From Zoogloea sp. (GTDB lineage: Bacteria; Pseudomonadota; Gammaproteobacteria; Burkholderiales; Rhodocyclaceae): a stretch of DNA of 64,000 nucleotides. The notes below the pieces were generated by a model. It saw nothing but the letters and a program-made list of their open reading frames with translations. It did not search any database and was not told the origin of the DNA. This document shows, piece after piece, positions 1 to 9,015 of the stretch. The position numbers were made by a program, and so were the translations under genes. The stretch is taken from the NCBI RefSeq assembly GCF_017302315.1, contig NZ_JAFLDT010000010.1:1-64000 (forward strand), written 5' to 3'. Numbering within the stretch: position 1 is the stretch's first letter; each line of letters starts with the position of its first letter.

Positions 1-1
1 C

Positions 2-1075
2 ATCACCGCCCTTCTCACCGCGCTGCTCTCGTCGGACGTGCTTCCAGCCGCCGCACCGCCTCCTGATTTCGTCGCCTTGAGTGCAGCGCAAAGTGCAGCC
101 CTGGGTATCGCCACGCGAGCCCCAGAGACTGGCGGCGGGGCAGCCGCCGCCGGCTTGCCGGCGACGGTCGGCATACCCAACGGTCAGCAACGGGTGATCT
201 CTGCGCCCCTCGCAGGCGTCATCGAAGGTCTTGAAACCGCCCCCGGACTGGACGTGGTCAAGGGCCAGGTGATGGTCCGCATGGCCAGCCCCCAGGCCCT
301 GGAGCTCCAGCGTGACCGCATCCAGGCGGACGCCCAGGCCACGCTCTCGCGCCAAAGCCTGCAACGGGACGAGCAGCTCTTCCGGGAGGGCCTGATCGCC
401 GAATCGCGTCTCCAGGCCAGCCGTTCGAATGCGACCCAGGCGGCGGCCCAGGCGGCCGAACGCCGCCTGGAACTCACCCTTGCCCAGCATAGCGGTGGTC
501 GCAGCCTGAGTCTGACCGCACCCATTGCAGGCAGCGTTCTGGAACAGCACGTCAGCGTCGGCCAACGGGTGGAACAGGCTGCACCGCTTTACCGCATTGC
601 CCGTCTCGATCCGCTGGCAGTGGATATTCAGGCGCCCCTCGCCGTGGCAGCCCAAGTGCGCGTGGGCACCCGGCTGCGTGTTACGGCCGCAGACGCCAGC
701 GGCGAACTGGTGGCCATAGGCAGGGCCGCCACACCCGGCAATCAGAGCGTGCTGCTGCGCGGTCTCATCACCCGGGGCGCTCGCAATCTTCGACCCGGGC
801 AAGCGATCGTGGTGGATCTGGACCTACCGTCCGCCGGACCGGCAGACAAGGGTCAGCGCATCCCGGCGACCGCCCTGTTCCACCACCAGGACCGCCAGTG
901 GGTCTTCGTTGCCGGCAAGGAAGGCAGCCTCGCCGGCTACCGGGCCACGCCGATTGCCGCCACCGGACGGAACGGCGACGAAGCCATTGTCTCCGGCCTG
1001 CCCGGCAATGCCCTCATCGTGACCCGCGGCGTGGCTGCCCTCAAGGCCAACTGGCTGGGAATCGGAAAAGAGTAG
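2..1075 (+). CDS. RND efflux periplasmic adaptor (HlyD/CzcB-like), 5' truncated
   Basis: Membrane-fusion subunit that should link the inner-membrane pump encoded next to an outer-membrane channel. The reading frame is open to the left edge, and the first visible residues (ITALLTALLSS) look like the core of a signal peptide, so the start lies outside the window. About 357 residues are visible. A biotinyl-lipoyl half-motif comes first (SAPLAGVIEGL), then an Ala/Gln/Arg-rich helical hairpin, then the second half (LTAPIAGSVLEQHVSVGQRV) and beta-barrel domains. The stop is 4 bp before the pump ATG, so they form one operon. Family is clear; substrate is inferred only from the pump. Confidence 0.9.
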   Translation: MTALLTALLSSDVLPAAAPPPDFVALSAAQSAALGIATRAPETGGGAAAAGLPATVGIPNGQQRVISAPLAGVIEGLETAPGLDVVKGQVMVRMASPQALELQRDRIQADAQATLSRQSLQRDEQLFREGLIAESRLQASRSNATQAAAQAAERRLELTLAQHSGGRSLSLTAPIAGSVLEQHVSVGQRVEQAAPLYRIARLDPLAVDIQAPLAVAAQVRVGTRLRVTAADASGELVAIGRAATPGNQSVLLRGLITRGARNLRPGQAIVVDLDLPSAGPADKGQRIPATALFHHQDRQWVFVAGKEGSLAGYRATPIAATGRNGDEAIVSGLPGNALIVTRGVAALKANWLGIGKE

Positions 1076-1079
1076 GCCC

Positions 1080-4000
1080 ATGCTTGCCCGACTGATCGAA
1101 TTCTCCCTCACCCGACGCCTGCTGGTCCTGGTAGCCACCCTGCTGCTCATCGGTGGCGGCACGCTGGCCTGGAGAGATCTTCCGGTGGACGCTTTCCCCG
1201 ACGTTTCCACCATCCAGGTAAAACTCATCATCAAGGCCCCCGGCATGACCCCCGAGGAAGTCGAGGCACGCATCACCGTCCCCATCGAACAGGAGATGCT
1301 GGGGATTCCCCACCAACGCCTCCTGAGGTCCACCTCCAAGTATGCCCTCGCCGACATCACCCTCGACTTCGAGGACGGCACGGACATCTACTGGGCTCGC
1401 CAACAGGTGGGTGAACGGCTCGCGGGCGTCATGGGCAATCTGCCGGCAGGCGCCAGCGGAGGCCTCGCACCGATCACCACGCCACTGGGCGAAATGTTCA
1501 TGTTCACCATCGAGGGCCCGCTGTCCCTTGAGGAAAAGCGCAGTTTGCTCGACTGGACCATCCGGCCCGCATTACGCACGGTTGCCGGCGTGGCCGACGT
1601 CAATAGCCTGGGCGGCGAGGTACGCAGTTTCGAGATCATCCCCGACCCGGCCGCCCTCGCTGCCCGCGATCTGACTCTGGGTCAGCTCCAACTCGCCCTG
1701 GAGAGCAACAACCGCAATGACGGGGCCGGGCGGCTGACGGAGGGTGAGGAAACCCTGCTGGTACGTGCTGAGGGTGCCATCCAGACCCTTGACGACGTAC
1801 GCGCCATTGTTCTCCGCAGCGATGCCGGCAGGGTGGTCCGGATTGGCGACCTGGCCGATGTAAGGACCGGCGCACTGACCCGCTACGGGGCCGTCACCCG
1901 CAACGGTGCTGGCGAGGCCGTGCAAGGCCTGGTTCTGGGACTGAGGGGTACCAACGCGGGCAAGGTTGTGGAAGGCATCAAGACACGTCTGACCGAGCTG
2001 GGCCCATCACTGCCGCAAGGGGTGCGGATCGAGGTCTTCTACGACCGCAGCGAACTGGTCGGCCGAGCGATACACACCGTCTCCAAAGCCTTGGTGGAAG
2101 CCATCGTGCTGGTGCTGATACTGCTCTTGGCCTTCCTTGGCGACCTTCGGGCAGCGATGGTTGTGGCGCTGATGCTGCCCCTGGCCGCGCTGGCCACCTT
2201 CATTGCAATGCGCGGTATCGGACTGTCGGCCAATTTGATGAGTCTTGGCGGCCTCGCCATTGCCATAGGCATGTTGGTGGACGCCGCCGTGGTCGTGGTT
2301 GAGAACATTGAAAGCCGGCTTTCCGAAACGGGCACCCGGGCCGGCCAGCCCCTCCTCCACGTGATCTTCCGTGCCACTCGGGAGGTGGCCGCCCCCGTGG
2401 CGTCGGGCATCCTGATCATCGTGATCGTCTTTCTGCCGCTGCTGACGCTCGAGGGGCTAGAGGGCAAGCTTTTCAGCCCGGTTGCCCTGACCATCGTATT
2501 TGCCCTTTCCGCATCCCTTCTGCTCTCCCTGACGGTAGTTCCGGTGCTGGCGTCCTTCGCACTCAAGCGTGGTGATGCCCACGAACCCTGGCTGGTCCGC
2601 AAGCTGCAAGCGGCATACGCCCCGCTGCTCCGCATGGCCCTGGCCCGCAGCCGGCTGATGGCCGGCATTGCGCTTGCCGCGCTGGTCGCCGCGGCCGGGG
2701 CCTACACGACGCTCGGAAAGACCTTCATGCCCACCATGGACGAAGGCGACATCATCATGCAGCTGGAAAAGCTGCCTTCCATCAGCCTCGCCCAGACCAT
2801 CGCCACCGACCTCCGTGTGCAGCAGGCGATCCTGAAGGCGGTACCCGAAGTGAAGGCCATCGTCGCCCGATCAGGTTCCGACGAGCTGGGGCTGGACCCG
2901 ATGGGGCTGAACCAGACAGACACTTTCATGGTGCTCAAGCCGCGGGATGAATGGCGCCAGCCCGACAAGGACTGGTTGACCGACCAGCTACGTCAGGTGA
3001 TGGGCGATTTCCCCGGCATCGCCCTGACCTTCACCCAGCCCATCGACATGCGCGTCTCCGAGATGCTGACAGGCGTGCGCGGCGATCTCGCCATCAAGCT
3101 CTATGGCCCCGACCTGCGCACGCTCAACCGCCTTGCCGGCGAGATCGAGGACGTTGTCAAGAGCATACCCGGCGCTGAAGACACCCTTACGCTTCGCAAC
3201 GAGGGGGTTCAGTACCTGAAGATCCGGGTCGATCGGCTGGCCGCGGGACGTTTCGGGCTGAATGTCGAGGATATTCAGAATACCCTGCGCAGCCTGCTCG
3301 AGGGCCGCATCGCGGGTACCGTGATCGAGACCACCCGACGGGTGCCGCTGCTGATCCGCGGCCCGGCCGCCCTGCAGCAGGATCCGGACGCCTTTGCGGC
3401 ACTGCGCATCACCACACCGGAAGGTCAAAGTCTGCCCTTGTCCAGCATCGCAACGATCGAGCGGGTGGACGGCCCCGTCAAGGTGGACAGGGAGAACGCC
3501 CAGCGCTACTCGGTAATCCAATCCAACGTCCGTGATCGTGATCTGGTCGGCTTCGTGAACGAAGCCCGCGCAGCCGTATCGGCCCGCGTCGCCTTGCCGC
3601 CCGGCTACCGGCTCGCCTGGGGCGGACAGTTCGAGAACCAGCAACGGGCTGCAAGCCGCCTGGGCTTTGTGGTGCCGATAGCTCTGGGTCTGATCTTTGT
3701 CTTGCTCTTCTCCACCTTTGGATCGGTTCGTCAGGCCCTGTTGATCCTGGCCATGGTGCCCTTTGCCTTGGTCGGGGGCGTCTTTGCCCTGGCCCTGTCC
3801 GGCGAGTACCTGTCTGTACCCGCCTCGGTGGGCTTCATCGCACTATTGGGCATTGCGGTGCTCAATGGCGTGGTGATGGTGAGCTGCTTCAACCAGCTTC
3901 TGGCCCGTGGCATGCCGATCGGAGAGGTGGTGATTGAAGGCGCCAGACGGCGTCTGCGGCCGGTGCTGATGACCGCCAGCATCGCTGCCCTTGGCCTGGT

Positions 4001-4166
4001 GCCCCTGCTCTTCGCGACCGGCCCGGGCTCCGAGGTGCAGCGCCCTCTGGCCATCGTGGTGATTGGTGGCCTGGTCAGCGCCACCACCCTTACCTTGCTG
4101 ATGCTTCCCATTCTCTACCGACGCTTCGGCGTCACCCCCATGTCCAGCCCGGTGCAAGCACCATGA
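1080..4166 (+). CDS. CzcA/CusA-type heavy-metal RND efflux pump
   Basis: Inner-membrane, proton-driven pump of the heavy-metal-efflux RND family. At 1028 residues it has family length, with twelve predicted membrane segments and two large periplasmic loops. The transmembrane-4 motif reads AIAIGMLVDAAVVVVEN. This resembles the CusA-like pattern more than the DFG...DGA of CzcA, so the metal cannot be assigned safely. Near the C-terminus the pattern GFIALLGIAVLNGVVMVS is typical of HME pumps. The gene overlaps the following DUF3240 gene by ATGA, implying translational coupling. Function as cation exporter is from family knowledge; Cu/Ag versus Zn/Co/Cd remains open. Confidence 0.93.
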   Translation: MLARLIEFSLTRRLLVLVATLLLIGGGTLAWRDLPVDAFPDVSTIQVKLIIKAPGMTPEEVEARITVPIEQEMLGIPHQRLLRSTSKYALADITLDFEDGTDIYWARQQVGERLAGVMGNLPAGASGGLAPITTPLGEMFMFTIEGPLSLEEKRSLLDWTIRPALRTVAGVADVNSLGGEVRSFEIIPDPAALAARDLTLGQLQLALESNNRNDGAGRLTEGEETLLVRAEGAIQTLDDVRAIVLRSDAGRVVRIGDLADVRTGALTRYGAVTRNGAGEAVQGLVLGLRGTNAGKVVEGIKTRLTELGPSLPQGVRIEVFYDRSELVGRAIHTVSKALVEAIVLVLILLLAFLGDLRAAMVVALMLPLAALATFIAMRGIGLSANLMSLGGLAIAIGMLVDAAVVVVENIESRLSETGTRAGQPLLHVIFRATREVAAPVASGILIIVIVFLPLLTLEGLEGKLFSPVALTIVFALSASLLLSLTVVPVLASFALKRGDAHEPWLVRKLQAAYAPLLRMALARSRLMAGIALAALVAAAGAYTTLGKTFMPTMDEGDIIMQLEKLPSISLAQTIATDLRVQQAILKAVPEVKAIVARSGSDELGLDPMGLNQTDTFMVLKPRDEWRQPDKDWLTDQLRQVMGDFPGIALTFTQPIDMRVSEMLTGVRGDLAIKLYGPDLRTLNRLAGEIEDVVKSIPGAEDTLTLRNEGVQYLKIRVDRLAAGRFGLNVEDIQNTLRSLLEGRIAGTVIETTRRVPLLIRGPAALQQDPDAFAALRITTPEGQSLPLSSIATIERVDGPVKVDRENAQRYSVIQSNVRDRDLVGFVNEARAAVSARVALPPGYRLAWGGQFENQQRAASRLGFVVPIALGLIFVLLFSTFGSVRQALLILAMVPFALVGGVFALALSGEYLSVPASVGFIALLGIAVLNGVVMVSCFNQLLARGMPIGEVVIEGARRRLRPVLMTASIAALGLVPLLFATGPGSEVQRPLAIVVIGGLVSATTLTLLMLPILYRRFGVTPMSSPVQAP

Positions 4167-4486
4167 ATCCCGCTGCCGAAGCCCACGTCGTACTGACCCT
4201 CGTGATTCCTCCCGATGTGGAAGAAGCCCTGCTCGAAACCCTGCTTGATCACCCGGACCTGGCCCCCGGATTCACTTCCCAGCAGTTGGAGGGCCAAGGC
4301 CGGCAGATCACTTTCATGGGCACGGCAGAGCACGTCCGCGGCCGGGCGGCATGCTGCCGGGTGGATCTGGTCATACCCCGGGCGGACGCCGACCGGTTGC
4401 TCGACATCCTGCGTCGCGAATTTGCCTCCCCCCGCGTGTTCTACTGGATGGTGCCCGCCCTGACCAGCGGGAGGCTGGCGTCATGA
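4163..4486 (+). CDS. DUF3240 family protein in metal-efflux operon
   Basis: Small soluble protein of 107 residues with no signal peptide. It matches by eye the DUF3240 family that accompanies CzcA-like pumps in proteobacteria. The pattern of alternating strands and two helices (VVLTLVIPPDVEEALLETLL; VDLVIPRADADRLLDILRR) looks like a PII/ferredoxin-type beta-alpha-beta fold, which is my inference. It is coupled at both ends by ATGA overlaps, to the pump upstream and the channel gene downstream, so it is made in step with the complex. Its biochemical role is unknown; a metal-sensing or pump-regulating part is a guess. Confidence 0.8.
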   Translation: MNPAAEAHVVLTLVIPPDVEEALLETLLDHPDLAPGFTSQQLEGQGRQITFMGTAEHVRGRAACCRVDLVIPRADADRLLDILRREFASPRVFYWMVPALTSGRLAS

Positions 4487-5754
4487 ACGGCCTCGTCGTC
4501 GTGTCGATTGCGCTCCTTTCTGCCCTGATGCCCACCCGCGCACTGCCGGCGACGGCCCCCGACCTGCCCCCCGAGGCGCAGGTGTTCGCCGCCTTGCACA
4601 ACAACCCGGCGGTCAGTGCCGCCGACGAGCACATCGAAGCCCAGGAAGCCCGCGCACGCCGCCTGGGCGCCGGCCCCTATGAATGGACGCTGGGCCTGGG
4701 CGAGCAGAACCGACGGGTTCGCAGTACCGCCGAGGGCCGCTACACCGAGTGGGATGTGGGCCTGGAGCGGACGGTGCGACTACCCGCTAAACGCGACCTG
4801 GATCAGCAACTGGGTGCCGCCGGGATCGCCACCGCCCGCGTCGGCCGCGGCGAGGCCCTCCACGAGGCGGGCAGAAGCCTGCTGGCCATGTGGTTCGACT
4901 GGCTGCGGGAAGAATCCGCCGTCGTGCAGTGGCGCCTTCAAAGGGACAACCTGACGCACCAGGCCCGCGCCCTGGGGCGCCGCGTCGAACTGGGAGACGC
5001 CCCGCGCCTCGAACGGCTGCAAGCTGACGCAGCCCTCGCCCAGGCTGCGGCCCAGCTATCGCAGGCCGAAGGCAGGGCCCGGGTTGCCGCCGAACGCTTG
5101 CGCCGTCACCATCCGCTCATCGCCTTGCCTGTCGCGGTTCCGGAGATGCCCCCCGAAGCCGTTGAGGGACTGGCGGACGAATGGATCGAAACCATCGTCC
5201 GGCACAACCACGAGCTTGGCGTAGCCCGGGCCGAAAGTGCCCGCGCCCGGATCATCGCCAGCCGCAGCGACGCCGAGCGCCTGCCCGACCCCAGTTTCGG
5301 CATTCGCGTGAGCCGGGAGCGGAGCGGCGAGGAGCGTCTGCTTGGCGTCAGTCTCAGCCTCCCCCTGCCCGGTGAGGGTCGCCGTGCCGACAGTGACGCG
5401 GCCCTTGCCGAAGCCCGCGCCAGCACGCACCGGGAGGCGGGCGTACAACGCCGCGTCGAAGCCGAAGCGGCCGCCCTCTTCAGGCACGCTGTCGCCGCGC
5501 GGTCCGCCTGGCTCGGCCAGCAGATCGCCGCGGAAGCCCTGGCCCGCAGCGCCGACCTGACCGAGCGCGCCTGGCAACTGGGTGAAGGCCGACTTGCCGA
5601 GACGCTCGCGGCCCGTCGTCTTGCCCATGAGGCACAGCTAGCCGCCCAGAGTGCGCGGCTTGACGCCCGGGAGGCGTATTGGCGACTGATGCTTGATGCC
5701 CATCGGCTGTGGGCCCTGGACGAAAATGGGCACCCCGGACATCACCCGCCTTGA
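4483..5754 (+). CDS. TolC-family outer-membrane channel of the RND system
   Basis: Outer-membrane factor that would complete the tripartite efflux complex. I chose the ATG at 4483 (423 residues) because it overlaps the preceding stop as ATGA and opens directly into a signal peptide (MNGLVVVSIALLSALMPTRA). The body is rich in Ala, Arg and Glu heptad-like helices, as in the coiled-coil barrel of TolC/CzcC proteins. Two structural repeats can be seen, each following an NPAV- or HNHELGVARAE-like segment. The order adaptor, pump, DUF3240, channel differs from the classical czcCBA order. Substrate is unknown. Confidence 0.88.
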   Translation: MNGLVVVSIALLSALMPTRALPATAPDLPPEAQVFAALHNNPAVSAADEHIEAQEARARRLGAGPYEWTLGLGEQNRRVRSTAEGRYTEWDVGLERTVRLPAKRDLDQQLGAAGIATARVGRGEALHEAGRSLLAMWFDWLREESAVVQWRLQRDNLTHQARALGRRVELGDAPRLERLQADAALAQAAAQLSQAEGRARVAAERLRRHHPLIALPVAVPEMPPEAVEGLADEWIETIVRHNHELGVARAESARARIIASRSDAERLPDPSFGIRVSRERSGEERLLGVSLSLPLPGEGRRADSDAALAEARASTHREAGVQRRVEAEAAALFRHAVAARSAWLGQQIAAEALARSADLTERAWQLGEGRLAETLAARRLAHEAQLAAQSARLDAREAYWRLMLDAHRLWALDENGHPGHHPP

Positions 5755-5790
5755 AACCTCGCCCTCCAAAGCGAAGCACTGCCGGCAGGG

Positions 5791-5796
5791 TAGAAT
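5791..5796 (+). promoter_or_regulatory. -10 element (TAGAAT) ahead of exonuclease gene
   Basis: TAGAAT sits in the 12-mer GGTAGAATGGCG, which recurs exactly ahead of pyrD at 48743-48754. No good -35 hexamer is visible 16-18 bp upstream. If used, transcription would start near 5803, which favours the GTG at 5825 over the ATG at 5795 as start of the exonuclease gene. Confidence 0.4.
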
Positions 5797-5824
5797 GGCG
5801 TATGTCATACCTGCCCATTTACCT

Positions 5825-6349
5825 GTGTCCGACACCCTGCCCCCCATCATCGACGTTGAAGCCTCCGGCTTCGGCGCCGCCAGCTACCCCATCGAAGTCG
5901 GTCTGGTGCTCCTCGACGGCACCAGCTACTGCACGCTAATCCGCCCGGAAGCCCGCTGGACCCACTGGGACGAAAGTGCCGAAAAAGTGCATCGGGTCAC
6001 TCGGGAAACCTTGCTCAAGACCGGACGCACAGCTGCCGAAGCGGCCCGGGATGTCAATGCCCACTTGCGTGGCTTGACCGTCTACTGCGACTCCTGGTAC
6101 CACGACTTCACTTGGCTGAGCCGACTTTTCGACGCAGCAGAGTGCTCCCAGGCCTTCCGCCTTGAAGACATCCGGACCCTGCTCAACGAAGCCCAGGCCG
6201 AGCACTGGTACGCGACCCGCTTGCAGGTGGAGGCGGACCTTTGCCTGCCCCGACATCGGGCCAGCAACGATGCCCGAATCCTGCAAGCGACCCTGGATCG
6301 GGTGCGGACCGTCTGGGGCAACCCTGTTCCGCACCCGGGCAAAGCTTAG
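5825..6349 (+). CDS. 3'-5' exonuclease-like DnaQ-fold protein
   Basis: A protein of 174 residues whose N-terminus carries the exonuclease I motif of the DEDD superfamily (IIDVEASGFG, acidic pair D and E). A central YCDSWYHDFTWLSRLF (motif II-like Asp) and a C-terminal H-x-A-x-x-D (RHRASNDARILQ) follow. It is probably a small cytoplasmic exonuclease or nucleotide-processing enzyme; the true substrate cannot be told. The start is uncertain. GTG 5825 puts the motif a few residues from the N-terminus and lies downstream of a likely -10, while ATG 5795 would add ten residues. It converges with, and overlaps by 4 bp, the next gene. Confidence 0.75.
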   Translation: MSDTLPPIIDVEASGFGAASYPIEVGLVLLDGTSYCTLIRPEARWTHWDESAEKVHRVTRETLLKTGRTAAEAARDVNAHLRGLTVYCDSWYHDFTWLSRLFDAAECSQAFRLEDIRTLLNEAQAEHWYATRLQVEADLCLPRHRASNDARILQATLDRVRTVWGNPVPHPGKA

Positions 6350-6699
6350 AAAGCCATGCGGTAACTCACTCCTGATGGGCCCAGGAGCCAGTTGCCGGTA
6401 CGTACACCCACATAGGCGCCTGCGGCATTCCAGGCCATGTCCTTCCAGGAAAAACGGTTGCAGTCCTGCGTCGCGTCATAGAGCTCCTTGGCCACACCGG
6501 GAACCAGGGCGAGCCCGAAAGCCGTCCAGGTATCGTCCGAAAGACGCGATGTACCGATGCCCACGGCCATCGAAACACCAAAATGCGCGGCCTTGTCACT
6601 ACCGGTCCAGTTATCGTCGTGGGCACTGCAGGCCATGACGGAGCCACTCAGGGTGGTCAGCAGCACAGCGGCCGGGACCAGGAATCTCAGGGTTTTCAA
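6346..6699 (-). CDS. YfiM-like periplasmic protein
   Basis: Small exported protein of 117 residues. It begins with a signal peptide (MKTLRFLVPAAVLLTTLSGSVMA) followed by Cys, so it may be a lipoprotein, although the lipobox is poor. The motif DKAAHFGVSMAVG and the later W-K-D-M-A-W-N-A-A-G resemble the YfiM/COG5544 family, whose members have DKxxHF near the N-terminus and two amphipathic helices. Function is unknown. It is transcribed divergently from the cytochrome b561 gene and converges with the exonuclease gene. Confidence 0.65.
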   Translation of the reverse strand: MKTLRFLVPAAVLLTTLSGSVMACSAHDDNWTGSDKAAHFGVSMAVGIGTSRLSDDTWTAFGLALVPGVAKELYDATQDCNRFSWKDMAWNAAGAYVGVRTGNWLLGPSGVSYRMAF

Positions 6700-6821
6700 G
6701 AATCACCTCATTGTTGAAAAGTGTGCCGTCCGCATCATACGGAAGATGCTGGGCATCCTGACTGCATTTGCCACCGGCACATGTCAGAATCTTGCGAAAC
6801 GACACAGCGGGAGTGCAGCTC

Positions 6822-7511
6822 ATGCATGAAGTTCGGATCTGGGATCTACCCCTGCGGCTCTTCCATTGGCTGCTCGCCCTTGCCGTCACAGGCGCCATGA
6901 TCAGCGGCCAGATCGGGGGCAATCTGATGGTTTGGCACGGCCGACTGGGGGTACTCGTCGCAGGCCTGCTGGGATTTCGTCTTGCCTGGGGCCTGGTGGG
7001 CAGCACCCACGCCCGGTTTGCCAGCTTCGTGCGCGGCCCCTCGGCCATTCACGCCTACCTGCGCGGCCAGTGGCACGGGCTCGGCCACAACCCGCTGGGA
7101 GCCCTGTCCGTACTCGGCATGCTGACAGCCCTCGGCCTGCAAACCCTTGGCGGACTATTCGGCAATGATGACATCGCCTTTCAAGGCCCGCTCTACCCCC
7201 TGATCTCCAAAGAGACCAGCGACTGGATCACCGGTCTGCACCGCAAGGGCTTCTGGTTGGTCCTGGTGCTGGTCGCAACCCATCTGGCCGCCATCGTGTT
7301 CTATCTGCGGGTGCGCAGAGACAATCTGATCCGCCCGATGATCACCGGCCGCAGGCCTGTCGCCCAACCGGACGCGGCCTCAGCGGCCCATGGCGGTGGC
7401 GCCGTGGCACTGGTCTTCGCGCTGATGGTGGGCGTGGCTGCAGCCTATGGGGCAAGTGGCGCCTGGCAAGCGCCGCCCCCGCCCGCGCCGGCCGCAGCCC
7501 CGGCCTGGTAA
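6822..7511 (+). CDS. Cytochrome b561-type membrane protein
   Basis: Di-haem cytochrome b of the b561/hydrogenase B-subunit type, 229 residues with four to five membrane segments. The N-terminal signature IWDLPLRLFHWLLALAV holds the first haem-ligand His. Further His residues lie in later helices (VWHGRLGV, GLHRKGFW, VATHLAAIVFYLRVR). The ATG at 6822 has a GGGAG Shine-Dalgarno and starts just before this signature. The C-terminus adds a further hydrophobic stretch and a Pro/Ala-rich tail. It probably passes electrons between quinol and a periplasmic c-type cytochrome; the cytochrome c' gene converging from the other strand is a natural partner. Confidence 0.88.
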   Translation: MHEVRIWDLPLRLFHWLLALAVTGAMISGQIGGNLMVWHGRLGVLVAGLLGFRLAWGLVGSTHARFASFVRGPSAIHAYLRGQWHGLGHNPLGALSVLGMLTALGLQTLGGLFGNDDIAFQGPLYPLISKETSDWITGLHRKGFWLVLVLVATHLAAIVFYLRVRRDNLIRPMITGRRPVAQPDAASAAHGGGAVALVFALMVGVAAAYGASGAWQAPPPPAPAAAPAW

Positions 7512-7555
7512 GTTGCAACCGGCACGGGCCTGCTACAACTCGACCGGGCTTAGGC

Positions 7556-8023
7556 TTATTCGTCCTTGCGGAACTTGTCGTGACAGGCCTTGCAGGACTC
7601 GCCGGTCTTGCCGAACTGTACTTTAATGGCCCCCGCGTCCCCCGTGGCCGCCACCTTCTGCAGTTCATTGGCTTCCTTGACGAAGGCCATGGCCAGCTTC
7701 CGGACCTCATCCTGCTGCTGGAAGAACTCGGGCTTCACACGGGTCTTCTGGTTTCCCGCATCCTTGTCGGTCCCCGGACCGTACAGGGCCCCCATGCCCG
7801 AATTGGCAGTAGCGGCGATCACCGTGGCGGCGGCCAGCACCTGATCCTTGTTGAAGCTGGAAGGATTGTCGATGGTCTGCGCCTTGATCTTGCCCATGTT
7901 CCAGGACATGAAGGCATAGCCGGCCTTGCGGAACTTGATCTGGTCCTCCGGTTTCATCTGGGCACTGGCCCCCGTGGCAACGCCGAGAACCAGAGTGGCG
8001 AAAAGCACTTGCTTGATCTTCAT
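7556..8023 (-). CDS. Cytochrome c' (class II cytochrome c)
   Basis: Periplasmic haem protein of 155 residues with a signal peptide (MKIKQVLFATLVLGVATGASA) and the haem-attachment motif CKACH six residues before a C-terminal basic end, the hallmark position for class II cytochromes. The rest is a four-helix-bundle pattern (ANSGMGALYGPGTD, FVKEANELQKVA). Family members bind NO or transfer electrons; a NO- or stress-related role is inference. The start has a GGGAG ribosome site. It converges on the b561 gene, with 44 bp between stops and no strong terminator. Confidence 0.92.
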   Translation of the reverse strand: MKIKQVLFATLVLGVATGASAQMKPEDQIKFRKAGYAFMSWNMGKIKAQTIDNPSSFNKDQVLAAATVIAATANSGMGALYGPGTDKDAGNQKTRVKPEFFQQQDEVRKLAMAFVKEANELQKVAATGDAGAIKVQFGKTGESCKACHDKFRKDE

Positions 8024-8213
8024 GAACAGACTCCCTGTGTGATTGAGATCGAAAAAACGCTCGGATCGGCCGTGCGGCGGACCGGCAGATTATTCCACAA
8101 GACTGGAAAAACCCTTCCACCGGCGTGCCGATCGATTTGACACCGCTATCATCCGGGGAACAAACCGGTGAATGGCAAGCTCAGACGGCATCCCCTGCCA
8201 ACCGGAGCCGTCC

Positions 8214-9002
8214 ATGCGCCCTACACCGACCTGCGTTGCCCTGATCCTTGCGGCCGCCCTGCCTACCCTGCCTGCCATTGCCGCGGACCGGATCGACCGT
8301 CAGACCGAAACCGCCATCCCCCGCACCGGGAATCTCTACGGGCTGGGGATCGGCGTACTCCCCGCCACTTCCGGCTCCGATGAACTGCGCAGCATGGTCC
8401 TGCCCGTGATCCAGGCCAGCTATGCCGACCGCTTCTATATCAACGCCCTGCGTGCCGGCGTATGGCTGGTGGATTCGGATGACCGGCGCCTGCGCATCGG
8501 GCTCGCCGCCGATGCGCGCTTCGGTTGGGAAGCCGATGATGGCCGGCGCACCAAGGGCATGCAGGACCGGGACTTCGGGGTGGACGTGGGCCCGACCCTG
8601 CGCTGGCAAACCGACCATGGCACCCTCAATGCCCAGTGGGGCTTCGATGCGGGGTCGGGCAGCAAGGGGCAGAGCGCACAACTCCAGTTCGTAAGGGCTC
8701 TGATCCGCGGTCCGGGGCTGCGCCTCAATGGCCTGGTCGGCATTACTTGGAATGACCGCCGGATGAACAACTACTACTACGGCGTGGCCGCCTCGGAAGC
8801 CGCCCCAGGACGCCCCGCCTACACCGCGGGGGCCGGCACCCAGCTTCAGGCCGGAGTCAATGGCGCGTGGCCGGCAGGCGAGCGCGGGTCGGTGCTGTTC
8901 GGCCTGATGGTCACCCGCTTGGGCAATGCGCAGGCCGACAGTCCGATTGTCGAGACGCGCATCCAGCCGCTGGCCTACGTGGGTTACGGCTGGACCTTCT
9001 GA
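8214..9002 (+). CDS. MipA/OmpV-family outer-membrane protein
   Basis: Predicted outer-membrane beta-barrel of 262 residues. The ATG at 8214 was preferred because GGAG lies 6 bp upstream and the product then starts with a signal peptide (MRPTPTCVALILAAALPTLPAIAA). Alternating hydrophobic strands and a C-terminal aromatic residue (GYGWTF) fit barrel insertion by the BAM machinery. MipA was described as a scaffold for murein hydrolases and OmpV as a surface antigen; no specific role can be read here. It is transcribed divergently from the cytochrome c' gene and its 3' end faces the DUF3365 gene. Confidence 0.87.
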   Translation: MRPTPTCVALILAAALPTLPAIAADRIDRQTETAIPRTGNLYGLGIGVLPATSGSDELRSMVLPVIQASYADRFYINALRAGVWLVDSDDRRLRIGLAADARFGWEADDGRRTKGMQDRDFGVDVGPTLRWQTDHGTLNAQWGFDAGSGSKGQSAQLQFVRALIRGPGLRLNGLVGITWNDRRMNNYYYGVAASEAAPGRPAYTAGAGTQLQAGVNGAWPAGERGSVLFGLMVTRLGNAQADSPIVETRIQPLAYVGYGWTF

Positions 9003-9015
9003 CACGCCGGGCCGA

